Assembly: GCA_017559135.1 (NCBI GenBank)
Contig: JAFYSZ010000024.1
Location: 108,590-172,589, forward strand
DNA: 64,000 nucleotides
Direction of reading: 5' to 3'
Origin: Bacteroidales bacterium
GTDB lineage: Bacteria > Bacteroidota > Bacteroidia > Bacteroidales > P3
Under the pieces are notes generated by a model that was not told where the DNA came from, made no database searches, and was given only the letters and a program-made list of their open reading frames with translations. Positions 1-8,633 of the stretch are shown here, in pieces (position 1 is the first letter of the stretch; each line of letters begins with the position of its first letter). The translations under genes and the position numbers were made by a program.

Positions 1-1
1 A

Positions 2-316
2 TTAGGAGGAATTGGAGAAGCAATTAAATTAGAGTTGCAATCCGTTGGCGTAACTCACGATATAAGAGTTTCTGTTTTAGGACACTTGCAAAGAGGTGGC
101 ACTCCGATTGCGTATGATAGAGTTTTGGCATCAGAATTTGGAGTAAAGGCATTTGAATTAGCAAAAGCAGGAGAGTTTGGCAAGATGGTAGCATACAAAC
201 ACCCTAACATAATTGCCGTAACCTTAGAAGAAGCATTACAAGAACCTCATTTAGTAAGTCCAAACAATGATTTAGTAAAAACTGCCAAAGGATTAGGCAT
301 TGCTTTTGGAGACTAA
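2..316 (+). CDS. pfkA: 6-phosphofructokinase, C-terminal part (5' end outside window)
   Basis: The reading frame is open from base 2 and ends with TAA at 314-316, giving 104 C-terminal residues of ATP-dependent phosphofructokinase, which phosphorylates fructose 6-phosphate in glycolysis. The motif GHLQRGGTP matches the conserved GHxQRGGxP substrate-binding segment of the family, followed by the usual helix with [11 protein letters not shown]. The true start lies left of the window; the internal TTG at 35 is simply a leucine codon. The tail is ordinary, with no frameshift. Confidence 0.9.
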   Translation, partial: LGGIGEAIKLELQSVGVTHDIRVSVLGHLQRGGTPIAYDRVLASEFGVKAFELAKAGEFGKMVAYKHPNIIAVTLEEALQEPHLVSPNNDLVKTAKGLGIAFGD

Positions 317-335
317 AATAATTGTTGTATCTTTG
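304..335 (+). promoter_or_regulatory. Bacteroidota-type promoter for the YitT-family gene
   Basis: A TTTTG -33 element at 304-308 and TATCTTTG at 328-335 are separated by 19 bases, matching the Bacteroidota sigma-ABfr consensus. It overlaps the end of pfkA and lies about 50 bases before the next start codon. Confidence 0.6.
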
Positions 336-383
336 CACCCTTTAAAAATTAAGTAGTAAAAAATAAAAACAGACAAAAAATTT

Positions 384-1385
384 ATGACACAACAACAAAA
401 CAAAGTAAAAGCTTGGTTGAGCCAGCTTGTTGACCCAAATGAAAAAATCTTTTCAAAACAATGGTTCATATCTTATGGTTACATAATATTCGGAACCTTG
501 TTGTTCGTTATTGCAGACGTAACTTTTGCAATGCCATATCACTTAGCACCAGGAGGAGTTTATGGTTTAGCAAACGTTTTAGCAACCTTAACAGAATCTA
601 CTATTACTTGGTTCTTAATTGCAATGGAAGTGCCATTGTTAATCATTGGTAGTATTATCTTAGGACCTAAATTCGGAGTAAAAACTATTGTATCTGTTGC
701 ATTAGGTTGGTTGTTTACAGCGTTAATTGAAACATATTGGGGATATACTCCATTCATTCATGTTGGAGAACTTATAACAGACGCAAGTCAAGCAACACTT
801 GATGCACTTGCAATACAAGGAACATCTAACTTCTTTATGCCAGACTATTTGCTTAACACTCTATTAGCAGGTTTATTATATGGTGTAGGTATAGGAATGA
901 TATTCAAATCAGGTGCAACCTCAGGAGGAAGCGACATTATCTCTATGATAATAAACAAATACACAGGAATATCTCTTGGAACAATGGTTATCATAGTAGA
1001 TGGAATTATCGCATTATCTACATTGTTAATCTCACCAGACTTACGTTTGCCAGCATACTCTATTCTTTTGATTATAATTGAAGGAAAGATTATAGATATG
1101 GTTGTAGATGGTATAAAAACTTACAAAACCTTATTTATTGTTACAGATAAGTATGAAGAAGTAAGAAATGCTATTATAAACGATTTGAATAGAGGTGGTA
1201 CTTGTATCAATGCTATTGGAATGTACAAAGGACAAGAAAGAAAAGTAATATATACAACTGTTACACGTGCAGAATTTGTTAAATTAAAATCAGGAATCCG
1301 TGCAATAGATGCAAATGCTTTCATTTCAGTTCTTGATAGTAGCGAAACATTAGGAAAGGGATTTAAAGAACTTCCATTAAAATAA
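384..1385 (+). CDS. YitT family membrane protein (DUF161/DUF2179)
   Basis: A 333-residue protein with about five to six hydrophobic membrane segments between residues 25 and 235 and a soluble C-terminal domain of about 90 residues (GIKTYKTLFIVTDKYEEV through CINAIGMYKG) that looks like DUF2179, a ferredoxin-like fold expected in the cytoplasm. This two-part layout is typical of YitT/YpjC proteins, whose transported substrate is not established. The glycine-rich stretch GIGMIFKSGATSGGSDIIS is the family hallmark. It has its own promoter and ends at a strong bidirectional terminator, so it is probably monocistronic. The family call is firm; the physiological role is unknown. Confidence 0.85.
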   Translation: MTQQQNKVKAWLSQLVDPNEKIFSKQWFISYGYIIFGTLLFVIADVTFAMPYHLAPGGVYGLANVLATLTESTITWFLIAMEVPLLIIGSIILGPKFGVKTIVSVALGWLFTALIETYWGYTPFIHVGELITDASQATLDALAIQGTSNFFMPDYLLNTLLAGLLYGVGIGMIFKSGATSGGSDIISMIINKYTGISLGTMVIIVDGIIALSTLLISPDLRLPAYSILLIIIEGKIIDMVVDGIKTYKTLFIVTDKYEEVRNAIINDLNRGGTCINAIGMYKGQERKVIYTTVTRAEFVKLKSGIRAIDANAFISVLDSSETLGKGFKELPLK

Positions 1386-1387
1386 AA

Positions 1388-1411
1388 AAAAGGAGAGTTT
1401 AACTCTCCTTT
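1388..1411. terminator. Bidirectional rho-independent terminator
   Basis: AAAGGAGAG and CTCTCCTTT flank a TTTAA loop, with A-runs and T-runs on both sides, between the convergent YitT and PepSY-like genes. Confidence 0.85.
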
Positions 1412-1438
1412 TTTATTTGTTTTCATTCATTGTATTGT

Positions 1439-1876
1439 TTAGTCATCGTATCTTAAAAAGTTTCCATTCTTGTCGAAGACTAAATCTAAACCGTTTCTAA
1501 GTTCTACTTCATAGTCTCTTCTGTCTTTATTTATTGAGATTATAAATGTATTAGGATGTTTAGCGTTTACATAGTTTACTATTGAAGTAGGAATTGCATT
1601 TGTAGGTACGCCTGGTTCAACTTTTACTTCTATTTTAGTCCATTCCCCTTTTGAATTGAAATCTACATTTGAAGTGTCTTCAAATATTACTTCGTAATCT
1701 TTATCAAGTAAATCCTTATCATAGAAGATGACTGTTATTGTTTTGTCTGAAAAATGTGTTTTTACAAAATTTTGAGCTTTTGCAGGTAATTGATTAAATT
1801 CTACTGCTACTTTTTCTTGGCTTTCACAAGAAACAAATCCCAATCCCATTAAGACTAATAATGCTAATTTTTTCAT
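1439..1876 (-). CDS. PepSY-like (BLIP-type) lipoprotein
   Basis: A 145-residue protein with a lipoprotein signal peptide (Cys17 in FVSCES) followed by two tandem PepSY-like units: about 30-80 with QLPAKAQNFVKTHF, and about 90-145 with AIPTSIVNYVNAKHP ending VFDKNGNFLRYDD. This matches the Bacteroidota putative beta-lactamase-inhibitor-like PepSY family. Such proteins sit in the periplasm or outer membrane; their function is not established. The downstream neighbour on the same strand is the convergent terminator, and upstream lies the two-component pair, with a separate promoter candidate at 1928-1955. Confidence 0.75.
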   Translation of the reverse strand: MKKLALLVLMGLGFVSCESQEKVAVEFNQLPAKAQNFVKTHFSDKTITVIFYDKDLLDKDYEVIFEDTSNVDFNSKGEWTKIEVKVEPGVPTNAIPTSIVNYVNAKHPNTFIISINKDRRDYEVELRNGLDLVFDKNGNFLRYDD

Positions 1877-1927
1877 ATTCTTTTATTTTTTTTAGTTTAT
1901 TATTTTTTTATTTCTTTCTTACATCTG

Positions 1928-1955
1928 CAAAATTATATTCTAATTCTGAAAACAA
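1928..1955 (-). promoter_or_regulatory. Promoter candidate for the PepSY-like lipoprotein
   Basis: On the minus strand, TTG (1955-1953) is followed after 17 bases by TAATTTTG (1935-1928), a match to the Bacteroidota -33/-7 pattern about 50 bases upstream of the start codon. Confidence 0.5.
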
Positions 1956-1966
1956 TCTGAATTTTT

Positions 1967-3244
1967 TTATTTTTTCGTTATAATAAATTGATGTTTTTTG
2001 TTATTAAATTGATAATCAATTGATAAATTATTCTTTTTGCATATACTTTTTATTAAAACTAAGCCTAATCCAGTTGAGTTTTCAGATTTTGACTCTTTAT
2101 AGAAGTAATTAAAAATCATTTTTTTGTTTAAAGAGTATGGCTTTCCGCTGTTGCTAACCGAAATGGCATCTTTGTTTATGTCAATTATTATTTCACCCTT
2201 ATAAATATTATGAATAAAAGCGTTCTTTAAAAGATTATTTATTAGCATTTCACAAAGAATAATATCTATATTTAGTTCCAGTGAATTATTCTCTTTTATT
2301 GTTAATGTAATATCTTTTTGAGAGAAAGTTTCTTTAAATATTTCTATTTTCTCTTTTATTATCTGATTTATATTTACTTTTTCAATATTATTAAATTGAT
2401 TGTTTTCTATTTTAGACAATAAAAGTAGAGATTTGTTCATTTTAGTCATTTTTCTTAGAGTTGTAAGTGTGGTAAATACCTTTTGCATTTGCTCTTTGGA
2501 AAGAGTTTCTTCTTCAAGTAATGACTCTAATTGAGTGATACTTACAGCAAGTGGAGTTTGTATTTCGTGAGAGGCATGTCCTAAAAAAAGTTTTTGTTGC
2601 TTATAGGTTTCTTCTGCTCTTAAAGTTGAAGATTTCGCAGCATCAAACAACTCTTTTATTTCTTTTATATCACTATTGCAAATAGGAAAGTTTTGTTTTT
2701 CTTTTCCTAATTGATAATTCCTATGCCAAGAAAGTAAAATGTAGAGTGGTTTTAAACTTTTTTGAAACACTCTATAATAGATTGTAATAACAGAAGCAAT
2801 AAGAATAAAAACTATTATAATGACAAGAACTAATATTCTTTCTCTTAGTTCGTATTTTTCTAAGGTCGGCGTATATACAGTAAGTTTATAGTAATTTTCT
2901 TCTGTGTCGTAGAATGCCATTACTAATCTTTTGCAAGGCTCTGTTTCGTTTTTGTCGTTTATAAAAATGTTTGTGTCAGCAAAAGACATATTTTCCATTT
3001 TTAAAGCCTCTTCTTTGCTGATTGTTTCTATAAAAAATGAATTGTTGCTGCCATCGTAGAGGATTGAATCTAATTTTCCTTCATTTTTTTTCTGAATTAA
3101 TTGAAACGCATATAACTCTAACGAGTCTTCTGTTTCGTCATCTATTTCATACAATACAGCAAAATAGAATAATATTGACCATAAACAAATTAAAATACTT
3201 ATTATAATTCCTGCACCTATTATTACCTTATATAGAGCTTTCAT
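1967..3244 (-). CDS. Sensor histidine kinase
   Basis: A 425-residue membrane kinase. A first membrane segment (about 5-33) and a second (about 136-158) enclose a periplasmic sensor of about 100 residues. The dimerisation/phosphoacceptor box contains His226 in GHASHEIQTPLA, followed by a HATPase_c domain with an N-box (LINNLLKNAFIHN) and a G-box (STGLGLVLIKSIC). Its start overlaps the end of the response regulator by 17 bases, so the two are translationally coupled. The usual proline of the H-box is kept. The signal is not evident from sequence. Downstream the gene is followed by about 90 bases before the PepSY-like lipoprotein, a family sometimes linked to two-component systems; a link here is only inference. 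Confidence 0.9.
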   Translation of the reverse strand: MKALYKVIIGAGIIISILICLWSILFYFAVLYEIDDETEDSLELYAFQLIQKKNEGKLDSILYDGSNNSFFIETISKEEALKMENMSFADTNIFINDKNETEPCKRLVMAFYDTEENYYKLTVYTPTLEKYELRERILVLVIIIVFILIASVITIYYRVFQKSLKPLYILLSWHRNYQLGKEKQNFPICNSDIKEIKELFDAAKSSTLRAEETYKQQKLFLGHASHEIQTPLAVSITQLESLLEEETLSKEQMQKVFTTLTTLRKMTKMNKSLLLLSKIENNQFNNIEKVNINQIIKEKIEIFKETFSQKDITLTIKENNSLELNIDIILCEMLINNLLKNAFIHNIYKGEIIIDINKDAISVSNSGKPYSLNKKMIFNYFYKESKSENSTGLGLVLIKSICKKNNLSIDYQFNNKKHQFIITKK

Positions 3245-3920
3245 TTTCTTTTTCTATTAGTTTGTAACCTAAACCATAAACTGATTTTAACTCCAATGAA
3301 GCGTCTGAATCCTTTAATTTCTTGCGAAGATTTTTCATTTGTGTATATAAAAAATCGTAGTTTCCCATAGAATCAAAATCTTCACCCCAAACAAATTCTG
3401 CTAATTTGTCTTTGTCAATTAGTCTGTTTATTCGATTGCAAAAGAATTCCAAAATTTCAAATTCTTTCTTTTTCAAAGAAATTTCTTTATTATTTATCAA
3501 TACTTTTTTTTCTGTATTTAGTATACAGACATTACCAAAGCAACCAGATTTATTTGATGGATTCTTTCTGCGATTAATTGATTTAATTCTTGCGGAAAGT
3601 TCTGCAATATGATAAGGCTTTGCAAGATAATCATCTGCTCCTAAATCCAAACCGGTAATTTTGTCGTCTATTGAGTCTTTTGCAGATAATATTATTACAT
3701 TATCATCTTTATCTAAATTTTTTAATGTTTTTAATACTTGTAAACCATTACCATCAGGAAGCATTATGTCTAATAAGATACAATCGTACGATGTTGTTAT
3801 TATTTTGTCAATAGCTCCTTTTAAGGTAGTAGAAAAATCTACTTTGTATCCCTCTTTTTCTAATTCTGATTTTGTTAAATGAAGAAGATTTTCTTCATCT
3901 TCTATGATTAATATTTTCAT
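3228..3920 (-). CDS. OmpR-family response regulator
   Basis: A 230-residue regulator: receiver domain (1-118) with acidic pocket EDE at 7-9, phosphoacceptor Asp51 (LLDIMLP), Ser79 and Lys101 (YLAKPY), then a winged-helix DNA-binding domain ending LKSVYGLGYKLI. I chose ATG at 3920 (MKILIIEDEE) rather than an in-frame ATG 11 codons upstream, because the family begins exactly there and the longer form would be translated across a terminator hairpin. It overlaps the histidine kinase start, forming an operon. The promoter is unclear: the start codon lies directly behind the U-run of the upstream terminator. Confidence 0.9.
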   Translation of the reverse strand: MKILIIEDEENLLHLTKSELEKEGYKVDFSTTLKGAIDKIITTSYDCILLDIMLPDGNGLQVLKTLKNLDKDDNVIILSAKDSIDDKITGLDLGADDYLAKPYHIAELSARIKSINRRKNPSNKSGCFGNVCILNTEKKVLINNKEISLKKKEFEILEFFCNRINRLIDKDKLAEFVWGEDFDSMGNYDFLYTQMKNLRKKLKDSDASLELKSVYGLGYKLIEKENESSI

Positions 3921-3965
3921 ATACAAAAAAATCTCAATACAAGCGATTAACAATGTATTGAGATT
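3921..3965 (-). terminator. Terminator of the FKBP gene, possible attenuator of the two-component operon
   Basis: Read on the minus strand, AATCTCAATACA (3965-3954) pairs perfectly with TGTATTGAGATT (3941-3930) across a 12-base loop and is followed by a run of T. It sits 24 bases after the FKBP stop codon, and the T-run ends immediately before the response-regulator ATG at 3920. Confidence 0.8.
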
Positions 3966-3988
3966 ATATTTAAATTAAAATAATAATT

Positions 3989-4732
3989 TTATTCTATTGA
4001 AGGTAAAACTTCTACTAATTCTATTCTGAATTTTAGTAAACTGCCAGCAGGAATTTGATCGCTATTTTGATTTCCGTAAGCTAAGTCAGGGTGAATCCAA
4101 AACTCGTAAATAGAGCCTTGATTCATTAAATTAAATCCTTCAACTATACCTGGAATCAATCCATCTAAGACAGAAATTGTAGGAGAATCGTCTCTTGTGA
4201 AAGTATTTACAATTAAATCAGAAAAAGTGCCATCATCATTTAACGTTGATAATGAATAATTGTATCTAACTCTATCCTTTAAACTTGTAGGTTTGATACC
4301 CTTGCCTTTTTTTTCTATTTTATATTGTAATCCGCTTTTAGTTGTTACGACATCTTTTTCGTTTTTATTTTTAGCAAGAAAAGTCTCGGCGGCTTTTCTA
4401 TAAGGTTCCGCTATTTTATCTAATTCAGCTTTTTGTTTTTGCATCATTACTTCTTGATATGATTGCATTGTTTTTTGAATTTCCTCTTGTGCTATTAAGC
4501 AAGTAGTATCTCCATTTAACACTTGTTGAATTACTGTTGCAAATACCTCGGAGTTAATCTCAATTCCTTGAGCTTTCATTTGCATTGCTTGACTATACCC
4601 CATTACATAAGAAGCAGAGTCTATTACATTTTTTAAACTGTTTGCTGAAACAGTAACTTCTTTTTGTGAACATGCGACAAATGTCATAGAAGTAAAGATA
4701 AAGACACTTGTCAAACCAAATAATTTTTTCAT
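3989..4732 (-). CDS. FKBP-type peptidyl-prolyl cis-trans isomerase lipoprotein
   Basis: A 247-residue lipoprotein (signal peptide to Cys21, FVACSQ). Residues 30-115 form the helical FkpA/Mip-like dimerisation segment (DSASYVMGYSQAMQMKAQG, with QKAELDKIAEPYRKAAETFLAKN), and about 120-245 form an FKBP domain ending SLLKFRIELVEVLP. It would catalyse prolyl isomerisation or act as chaperone in the periplasm. The strand-central segment differs from the consensus: the usual GxxFDSS stretch reads GTFSDLIVN, and the active-site aromatic residues are only partly conserved, so activity may be weak. It is probably transcribed alone, with a TAATTTTG -7 box at 4761-4768 and a terminator directly downstream. 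Confidence 0.82.
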   Translation of the reverse strand: MKKLFGLTSVFIFTSMTFVACSQKEVTVSANSLKNVIDSASYVMGYSQAMQMKAQGIEINSEVFATVIQQVLNGDTTCLIAQEEIQKTMQSYQEVMMQKQKAELDKIAEPYRKAAETFLAKNKNEKDVVTTKSGLQYKIEKKGKGIKPTSLKDRVRYNYSLSTLNDDGTFSDLIVNTFTRDDSPTISVLDGLIPGIVEGFNLMNQGSIYEFWIHPDLAYGNQNSDQIPAGSLLKFRIELVEVLPSIE

Positions 4733-4833
4733 TATCCAATAAATATTACAATCTATGGTGCAAAATTAGAAATATTTTATAGATAATTTATTATTTTCAT
4801 AAGAAAAAAATAGGTAGATATTATTGAAATGTT

Positions 4834-4841
4834 TACTTTTG
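4834..4841 (+). promoter_or_regulatory. -7 box for the fold-III decarboxylase gene
   Basis: TACTTTTG followed by CAC, a common Bacteroidota -7 context, about 70 bases before the start codon. No clear TTTG -33 element was found at the normal spacing. Confidence 0.45.
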
Positions 4842-4911
4842 CACGAAAAATATAAAATGACTTACTTGAATTAGGTTGTTTTTATGGAAGTAAATAAAAA
4901 AGATACAAGAA

Positions 4912-6309
4912 ATGAAGAACAAGTATAACGATTTAATTGAGCAAACATTTGAGTTTCCACAAGAAGAGTTTAAGACCGAAGAAAACGAATTGCTGTTTCA
5001 TGATATTCCTTTGATGGATATAATTAAACAATATGGAACACCATTAAAAATTACGTATTTGCCAAAAATTACATCTCAAATCCAGCGAGCTAAACGACTT
5101 TTTAATGTTGCAATTGCAAAGACCGACTATCAAGGAACCTACAATTATTGTTATTGTACAAAGAGTTCGCATTTTTCTTTCGTGTTAGATGAAGTTATTA
5201 AAAACGATGTGCATCTTGAAACTTCATCTGCCTTTGATATAAATATAATCAACGAATTGTATGAACAAGGAAAAGTTGGTAAAGAGCAATATATACTATG
5301 TAATGGCTTTAAACGTCCTCAATATATAGAGAATATAGCAGAGTTGATAAGAAATGGCTTTACTAATGTAATACCTATAATAGATAATATGGAGGAATTG
5401 GACGCTATGAATACCATTGTAGATTGTCCTTGTAATGTTGGCATCCGTATTGCTTCGGAAGAAGAACCTATGTTTGATTTTTATACTTCTCGACTTGGGA
5501 TTAGATATAATTGTATAGTAGATTTCTATAAAGAAAAGATAGCAAATAATCCTAAGTATAAATTAAAAATGTTGCATTTCTTCATTAATACAGGAATAAA
5601 GGACTCTGCATACTATTGGAACGAACTTCAAAAATGCGTAAACGTATATTGTGAGTTAAAAAAAGTATGTCCAGACTTAGATTCCTTAGATATAGGAGGA
5701 GGATTTCCGATAAAAAATTCCTTAGGCTTTGAATACGATTATGAATATATGGCAGAGGAAATCTTAGCACAAATAAAAGACATTTGTAATAAAAACGGAG
5801 TACAAGAACCTAATATATTTACAGAATTTGGTTCATTTACAGTTGGAGAAGCTGGTTGTATATTATATAGTATCATAGATCAAAAACGACAAAACGACAA
5901 AGAATTGTGGTATATGATAGACTCTTCATTCATAACAACCCTTCCCGACACCTGGGGAATAGGACAAAGATTTATCCTTTTACCAATAAATAAATGGGAT
6001 AACGAATATCAAAGAGTCTTTCTTGGAGGATTAACTTGTGATTCGCAGGATTATTATTCGGCAGAAGTGCATTCAAATGCAGTATTCTTACCTAAATACT
6101 CAAACAACGAAGAAGAACCATTATATATCGGCTTTTTCCACACAGGAGCCTATCAAGAATCACTTGCAGGCTACGGAGGAATACAACATTGTCTAATTCC
6201 GCAACCAAAACACATAATTTTGGACAAAGATGAGAACGGAGAATGGTACACAAAGCTTTTTGCAAAAGAACAAAGCCATAAATCAATGTTAAAAATATTA
6301 GGATATTAA
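4912..6309 (+). CDS. PLP-dependent fold-III decarboxylase, probably arginine decarboxylase
   Basis: A 465-residue enzyme of the alanine-racemase/ornithine-decarboxylase fold. The PLP-binding lysine is Lys84 in YCTKSSHF. A glycine-rich phosphate-binding segment SLDIGGGFPI follows mid-protein, and Cys376 in GLTCDSQD matches the catalytic CDxxD motif that completes the active site from the C-terminal beta domain. It is much shorter than enterobacterial SpeA (about 630 residues) and resembles the 460-470 residue form annotated as arginine decarboxylase in Bacteroidota; diaminopimelate, ornithine or carboxynorspermidine are possible alternative substrates. Arginine decarboxylation would feed polyamine synthesis via agmatine. 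It has its own promoter and is followed by aspA with a separate promoter. Confidence 0.7.
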   Translation: MKNKYNDLIEQTFEFPQEEFKTEENELLFHDIPLMDIIKQYGTPLKITYLPKITSQIQRAKRLFNVAIAKTDYQGTYNYCYCTKSSHFSFVLDEVIKNDVHLETSSAFDINIINELYEQGKVGKEQYILCNGFKRPQYIENIAELIRNGFTNVIPIIDNMEELDAMNTIVDCPCNVGIRIASEEEPMFDFYTSRLGIRYNCIVDFYKEKIANNPKYKLKMLHFFINTGIKDSAYYWNELQKCVNVYCELKKVCPDLDSLDIGGGFPIKNSLGFEYDYEYMAEEILAQIKDICNKNGVQEPNIFTEFGSFTVGEAGCILYSIIDQKRQNDKELWYMIDSSFITTLPDTWGIGQRFILLPINKWDNEYQRVFLGGLTCDSQDYYSAEVHSNAVFLPKYSNNEEEPLYIGFFHTGAYQESLAGYGGIQHCLIPQPKHIILDKDENGEWYTKLFAKEQSHKSMLKILGY

Positions 6310-6319
6310 AAAACTTTCG

Positions 6320-6327
6320 TACTTTTG
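6320..6327 (+). promoter_or_regulatory. -7 box for aspA
   Basis: TACTTTTG followed by CAC lies 53 bases before the aspA start and just after the preceding stop codon. It has the same sequence as the box at 4834. A -33 element is not obvious. Confidence 0.5.
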
Positions 6328-6379
6328 CACTTTATTTTACGTGAAAAACAAGAAATTATTAATTAAATAACAAATCAAA

Positions 6380-7819
6380 ATGGTTGATACAACAAAATAT
6401 TCAGGCAAAACTCGCCAAGAAACAGACCTTATTGGAACAAGAGAGATTCCAGCAGAAGCGTTATATGGCGTACAATCAGTAAGAGGTTTTGAAAACTTCA
6501 AAATTTCTGGTAAGTTAATGAACGACTATCCTAACTTTATCAAAGGAATGGCTTTGACAAAAAAAGGAGCAGCAATAGCAAACCACAAACAAGGTAAACT
6601 TACAGACGAACAATTCAAAGCAATATCACAAGCATGTGATGAATTATTTGAAGGAAAACACCATGAATTTTTCCTTTCTGATATGATACAAGGAGGAGCA
6701 GGTACAACTGTAAATATGAATGCTAATGAAGTACTTGCAAATCGTGCATTAGAAATAATGGGAAAAGAACACGGACAATATGAATTCTGTTCTCCAAACG
6801 ACCACTTAAACGCATCACAATCTACAAACGATGCGTATCCAACAGCATTCCACTTTGGATTATACTTAGAAAATAAAAAGCTTGTTGAAGCAATGACAAA
6901 AATCGTTGAGTCATTGGATAAAAAAGCAGAAGAGTTCTCTCAAATCATCAAAATGGGAAGAACTCAATTACAAGACGGTGTTCCTATGACACTTGGTCAA
7001 ACATTCAAAGGATTTGCTAACCTATTAAGAAGAGAAATCGCTAACCTAAACAATGCAGCAGAAGAATTACTTTGCATAAACATGGGAGCAACTGCAATAG
7101 GTACAGGAATCTGCTCTGAACCTGGTTATAGCAAACTTTGTACAGAAGCTTTAAGAGAAATAACAGGCTGGAACGTAACATTAGCAGAAGACTTAGTAGA
7201 AGTAACATCTGATACATCAGTATTAGTTGGCTACTCATCAGAATTAAAACGTATTTCATTAAAAGCAATCAAGATTTGCAACGACTTACGTTTAATGGGA
7301 TCAGGACCAAGATGCGGAATCCACGAATTATTCTTACCAGAAATGCAACCAGGTTCATCAATTATGCCAGGAAAAGTAAATCCTGTAATCCCAGAAGTAA
7401 TGAACCAACTTTGCTACAAAGTAATTGGTAACGACACAGCAGTAATGCTTGCGGCAGAAAACGCACAATTAGAATTAAACGTAATGGAACCAGTATTAGT
7501 TTACTGCTTATTTGAATCAATCAATCTATTAACAAACGGATTTGATACATTACGCACTTTATGTATTGACGGAATCAAAGCAGATGTTGAAAACTGCGAA
7601 CGTCAAGTTAAAGGTTCAATCGGAATTGTTACAGCATTAAACCCAATTATTGGATACAAAAACTCTACAAAAATAGCAAAAGAAGCTATGGCAACAGGAA
7701 AAGGAGTTTACGATTTAGTATTAGAACACGACATTCTTTCAAAAGAAGATTTAGATACAATACTAAAACCAGAAAACATGATTGCTCCTGTTAAATTAGA
7801 CATTAAACCAAAAAAATAA
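6380..7819 (+). CDS. aspA: Aspartate ammonia-lyase
   Basis: A 479-residue member of the fumarase/aspartase superfamily, converting aspartate to fumarate and ammonia. The signature loop GSSIMPGKVNP spans residues 325-335 with the catalytic serine, and the substrate-binding blocks GAGTTVNMNANEV and NDHLNASQSTNDAYPTAFH are intact. The N-terminal ETDLIGTREIPAEALYGVQ is typical of aspartase rather than fumarase. In anaerobic Bacteroidales it supplies fumarate for respiration. Full length, no anomalies, and followed by a strong terminator. Confidence 0.93.
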   Translation: MVDTTKYSGKTRQETDLIGTREIPAEALYGVQSVRGFENFKISGKLMNDYPNFIKGMALTKKGAAIANHKQGKLTDEQFKAISQACDELFEGKHHEFFLSDMIQGGAGTTVNMNANEVLANRALEIMGKEHGQYEFCSPNDHLNASQSTNDAYPTAFHFGLYLENKKLVEAMTKIVESLDKKAEEFSQIIKMGRTQLQDGVPMTLGQTFKGFANLLRREIANLNNAAEELLCINMGATAIGTGICSEPGYSKLCTEALREITGWNVTLAEDLVEVTSDTSVLVGYSSELKRISLKAIKICNDLRLMGSGPRCGIHELFLPEMQPGSSIMPGKVNPVIPEVMNQLCYKVIGNDTAVMLAAENAQLELNVMEPVLVYCLFESINLLTNGFDTLRTLCIDGIKADVENCERQVKGSIGIVTALNPIIGYKNSTKIAKEAMATGKGVYDLVLEHDILSKEDLDTILKPENMIAPVKLDIKPKK

Positions 7820-7843
7820 TTGATTTAATAAAATAATAAAAAC

Positions 7844-7871
7844 AAAGGCTGATTGAATTCAATCAGCCTTT
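7844..7871. terminator. Bidirectional terminator between aspA and the lipocalin gene
   Basis: A perfect 28-base palindrome (AAAGGCTGATTGAA and its exact inverse) with T-rich sequence beyond it, located between convergent genes. Confidence 0.85.
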
Positions 7872-7884
7872 TCTGTTTTCATAA

Positions 7885-8415
7885 CTATTGAGGAACAAAA
7901 TATAATGCCGTTGTATCATATCCTCTTTCGGAGATTTTTGAAAGAAGACTTTGTTTTATGTCCTCTTCTAACTGAGGCGTTCTGCTCAAAATCCACAAAT
8001 ATTTATCAGAAGAACTACCTACAACTACATAATTATAGTTTTTATCTAACTCCATTATGTAATAATCGGAATAAAACCATAAGAAAAATGACACTTCAAG
8101 TTTTCCAGGGTCTTTAATACTTACTTGTCTTGCCTTACCCTTTTTAACTTTAAATTTTCCGTCTTTCATACCGGAATTAGTAACTTCAATCTTTCCATTA
8201 GACAACAATCTATAATTCGCTTTCACATGAGTCATTCCCTTTTCAAAAGAATGATCGTAGCGAGCAATCTCATACCACTGCCCCATATAGCGAGTTACGT
8301 CCAATTGTTTAATAGTGGAATTATCTACACTTTGAATGGATTTGTTGGAACTACAAGATGCTACAACGAACATCAATAATCCACTGGCGATTGCATTTTT
8401 TAAAAATCTTTTCAT
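7885..8415 (-). CDS. blc: Outer-membrane lipocalin (Blc-like lipoprotein)
   Basis: A 176-residue lipoprotein with signal peptide to Cys21 (VASCSS). The lipocalin GxW motif is at 45-47 (GQWYEIARYDHSFEKG), and the C-terminal YVVVGSSSDKYLWILSRTPQ matches the second conserved lipocalin region. Blc-type lipocalins bind lyso-phospholipids or fatty acids at the outer membrane. I chose the ATG at 8415 because the signal peptide begins there; the longer frame to 8490 adds 25 residues unlike a leader. Transcribed alone, convergent with aspA. Confidence 0.88.
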   Translation of the reverse strand: MKRFLKNAIASGLLMFVVASCSSNKSIQSVDNSTIKQLDVTRYMGQWYEIARYDHSFEKGMTHVKANYRLLSNGKIEVTNSGMKDGKFKVKKGKARQVSIKDPGKLEVSFFLWFYSDYYIMELDKNYNYVVVGSSSDKYLWILSRTPQLEEDIKQSLLSKISERGYDTTALYFVPQ

Positions 8416-8536
8416 AACGTTTGAATATTTAAGTTTGATAATTAAACAAACCAAAGAAAAATAAGGTTCAAATAGTTGCGTAGTTTGCAAAAAAAACTCT
8501 ATGATTTATTAAAATATTTCTTTGTTTTATTTTATT

Positions 8537-8570
8537 ATTTCTATGAAAAAAAATCTTTTTTCATAGAAAT
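8537..8570. repeat. Perfect 15-bp inverted repeat in a divergent intergenic region
   Basis: ATTTCTATGAAAAAA (8537-8551) is separated by AATC from its exact complement TTTTTTCATAGAAAT (8556-8570). It lies between divergent genes, where a terminator is not expected; the outer TTTCTATGA / TCATAGAAA arms recur elsewhere in the window (28161-28191). Confidence 0.8.
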
Positions 8571-8603
8571 TTTTATTTAATATTATATTCCAAAAATATT
8601 AAC

Positions 8604-8611
8604 TAACTTTG
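8604..8611 (+). promoter_or_regulatory. -7 box for the ATPase/nuclease cassette
   Basis: TAACTTTG followed by CA lies 22 bases before the ATPase start codon, so the transcript leader would be short. No convincing -33 element; the position is about 34 bases to the right of the inverted repeat. Confidence 0.5.
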
Positions 8612-8633
8612 CATAGCGAATATGTTATAGAAT

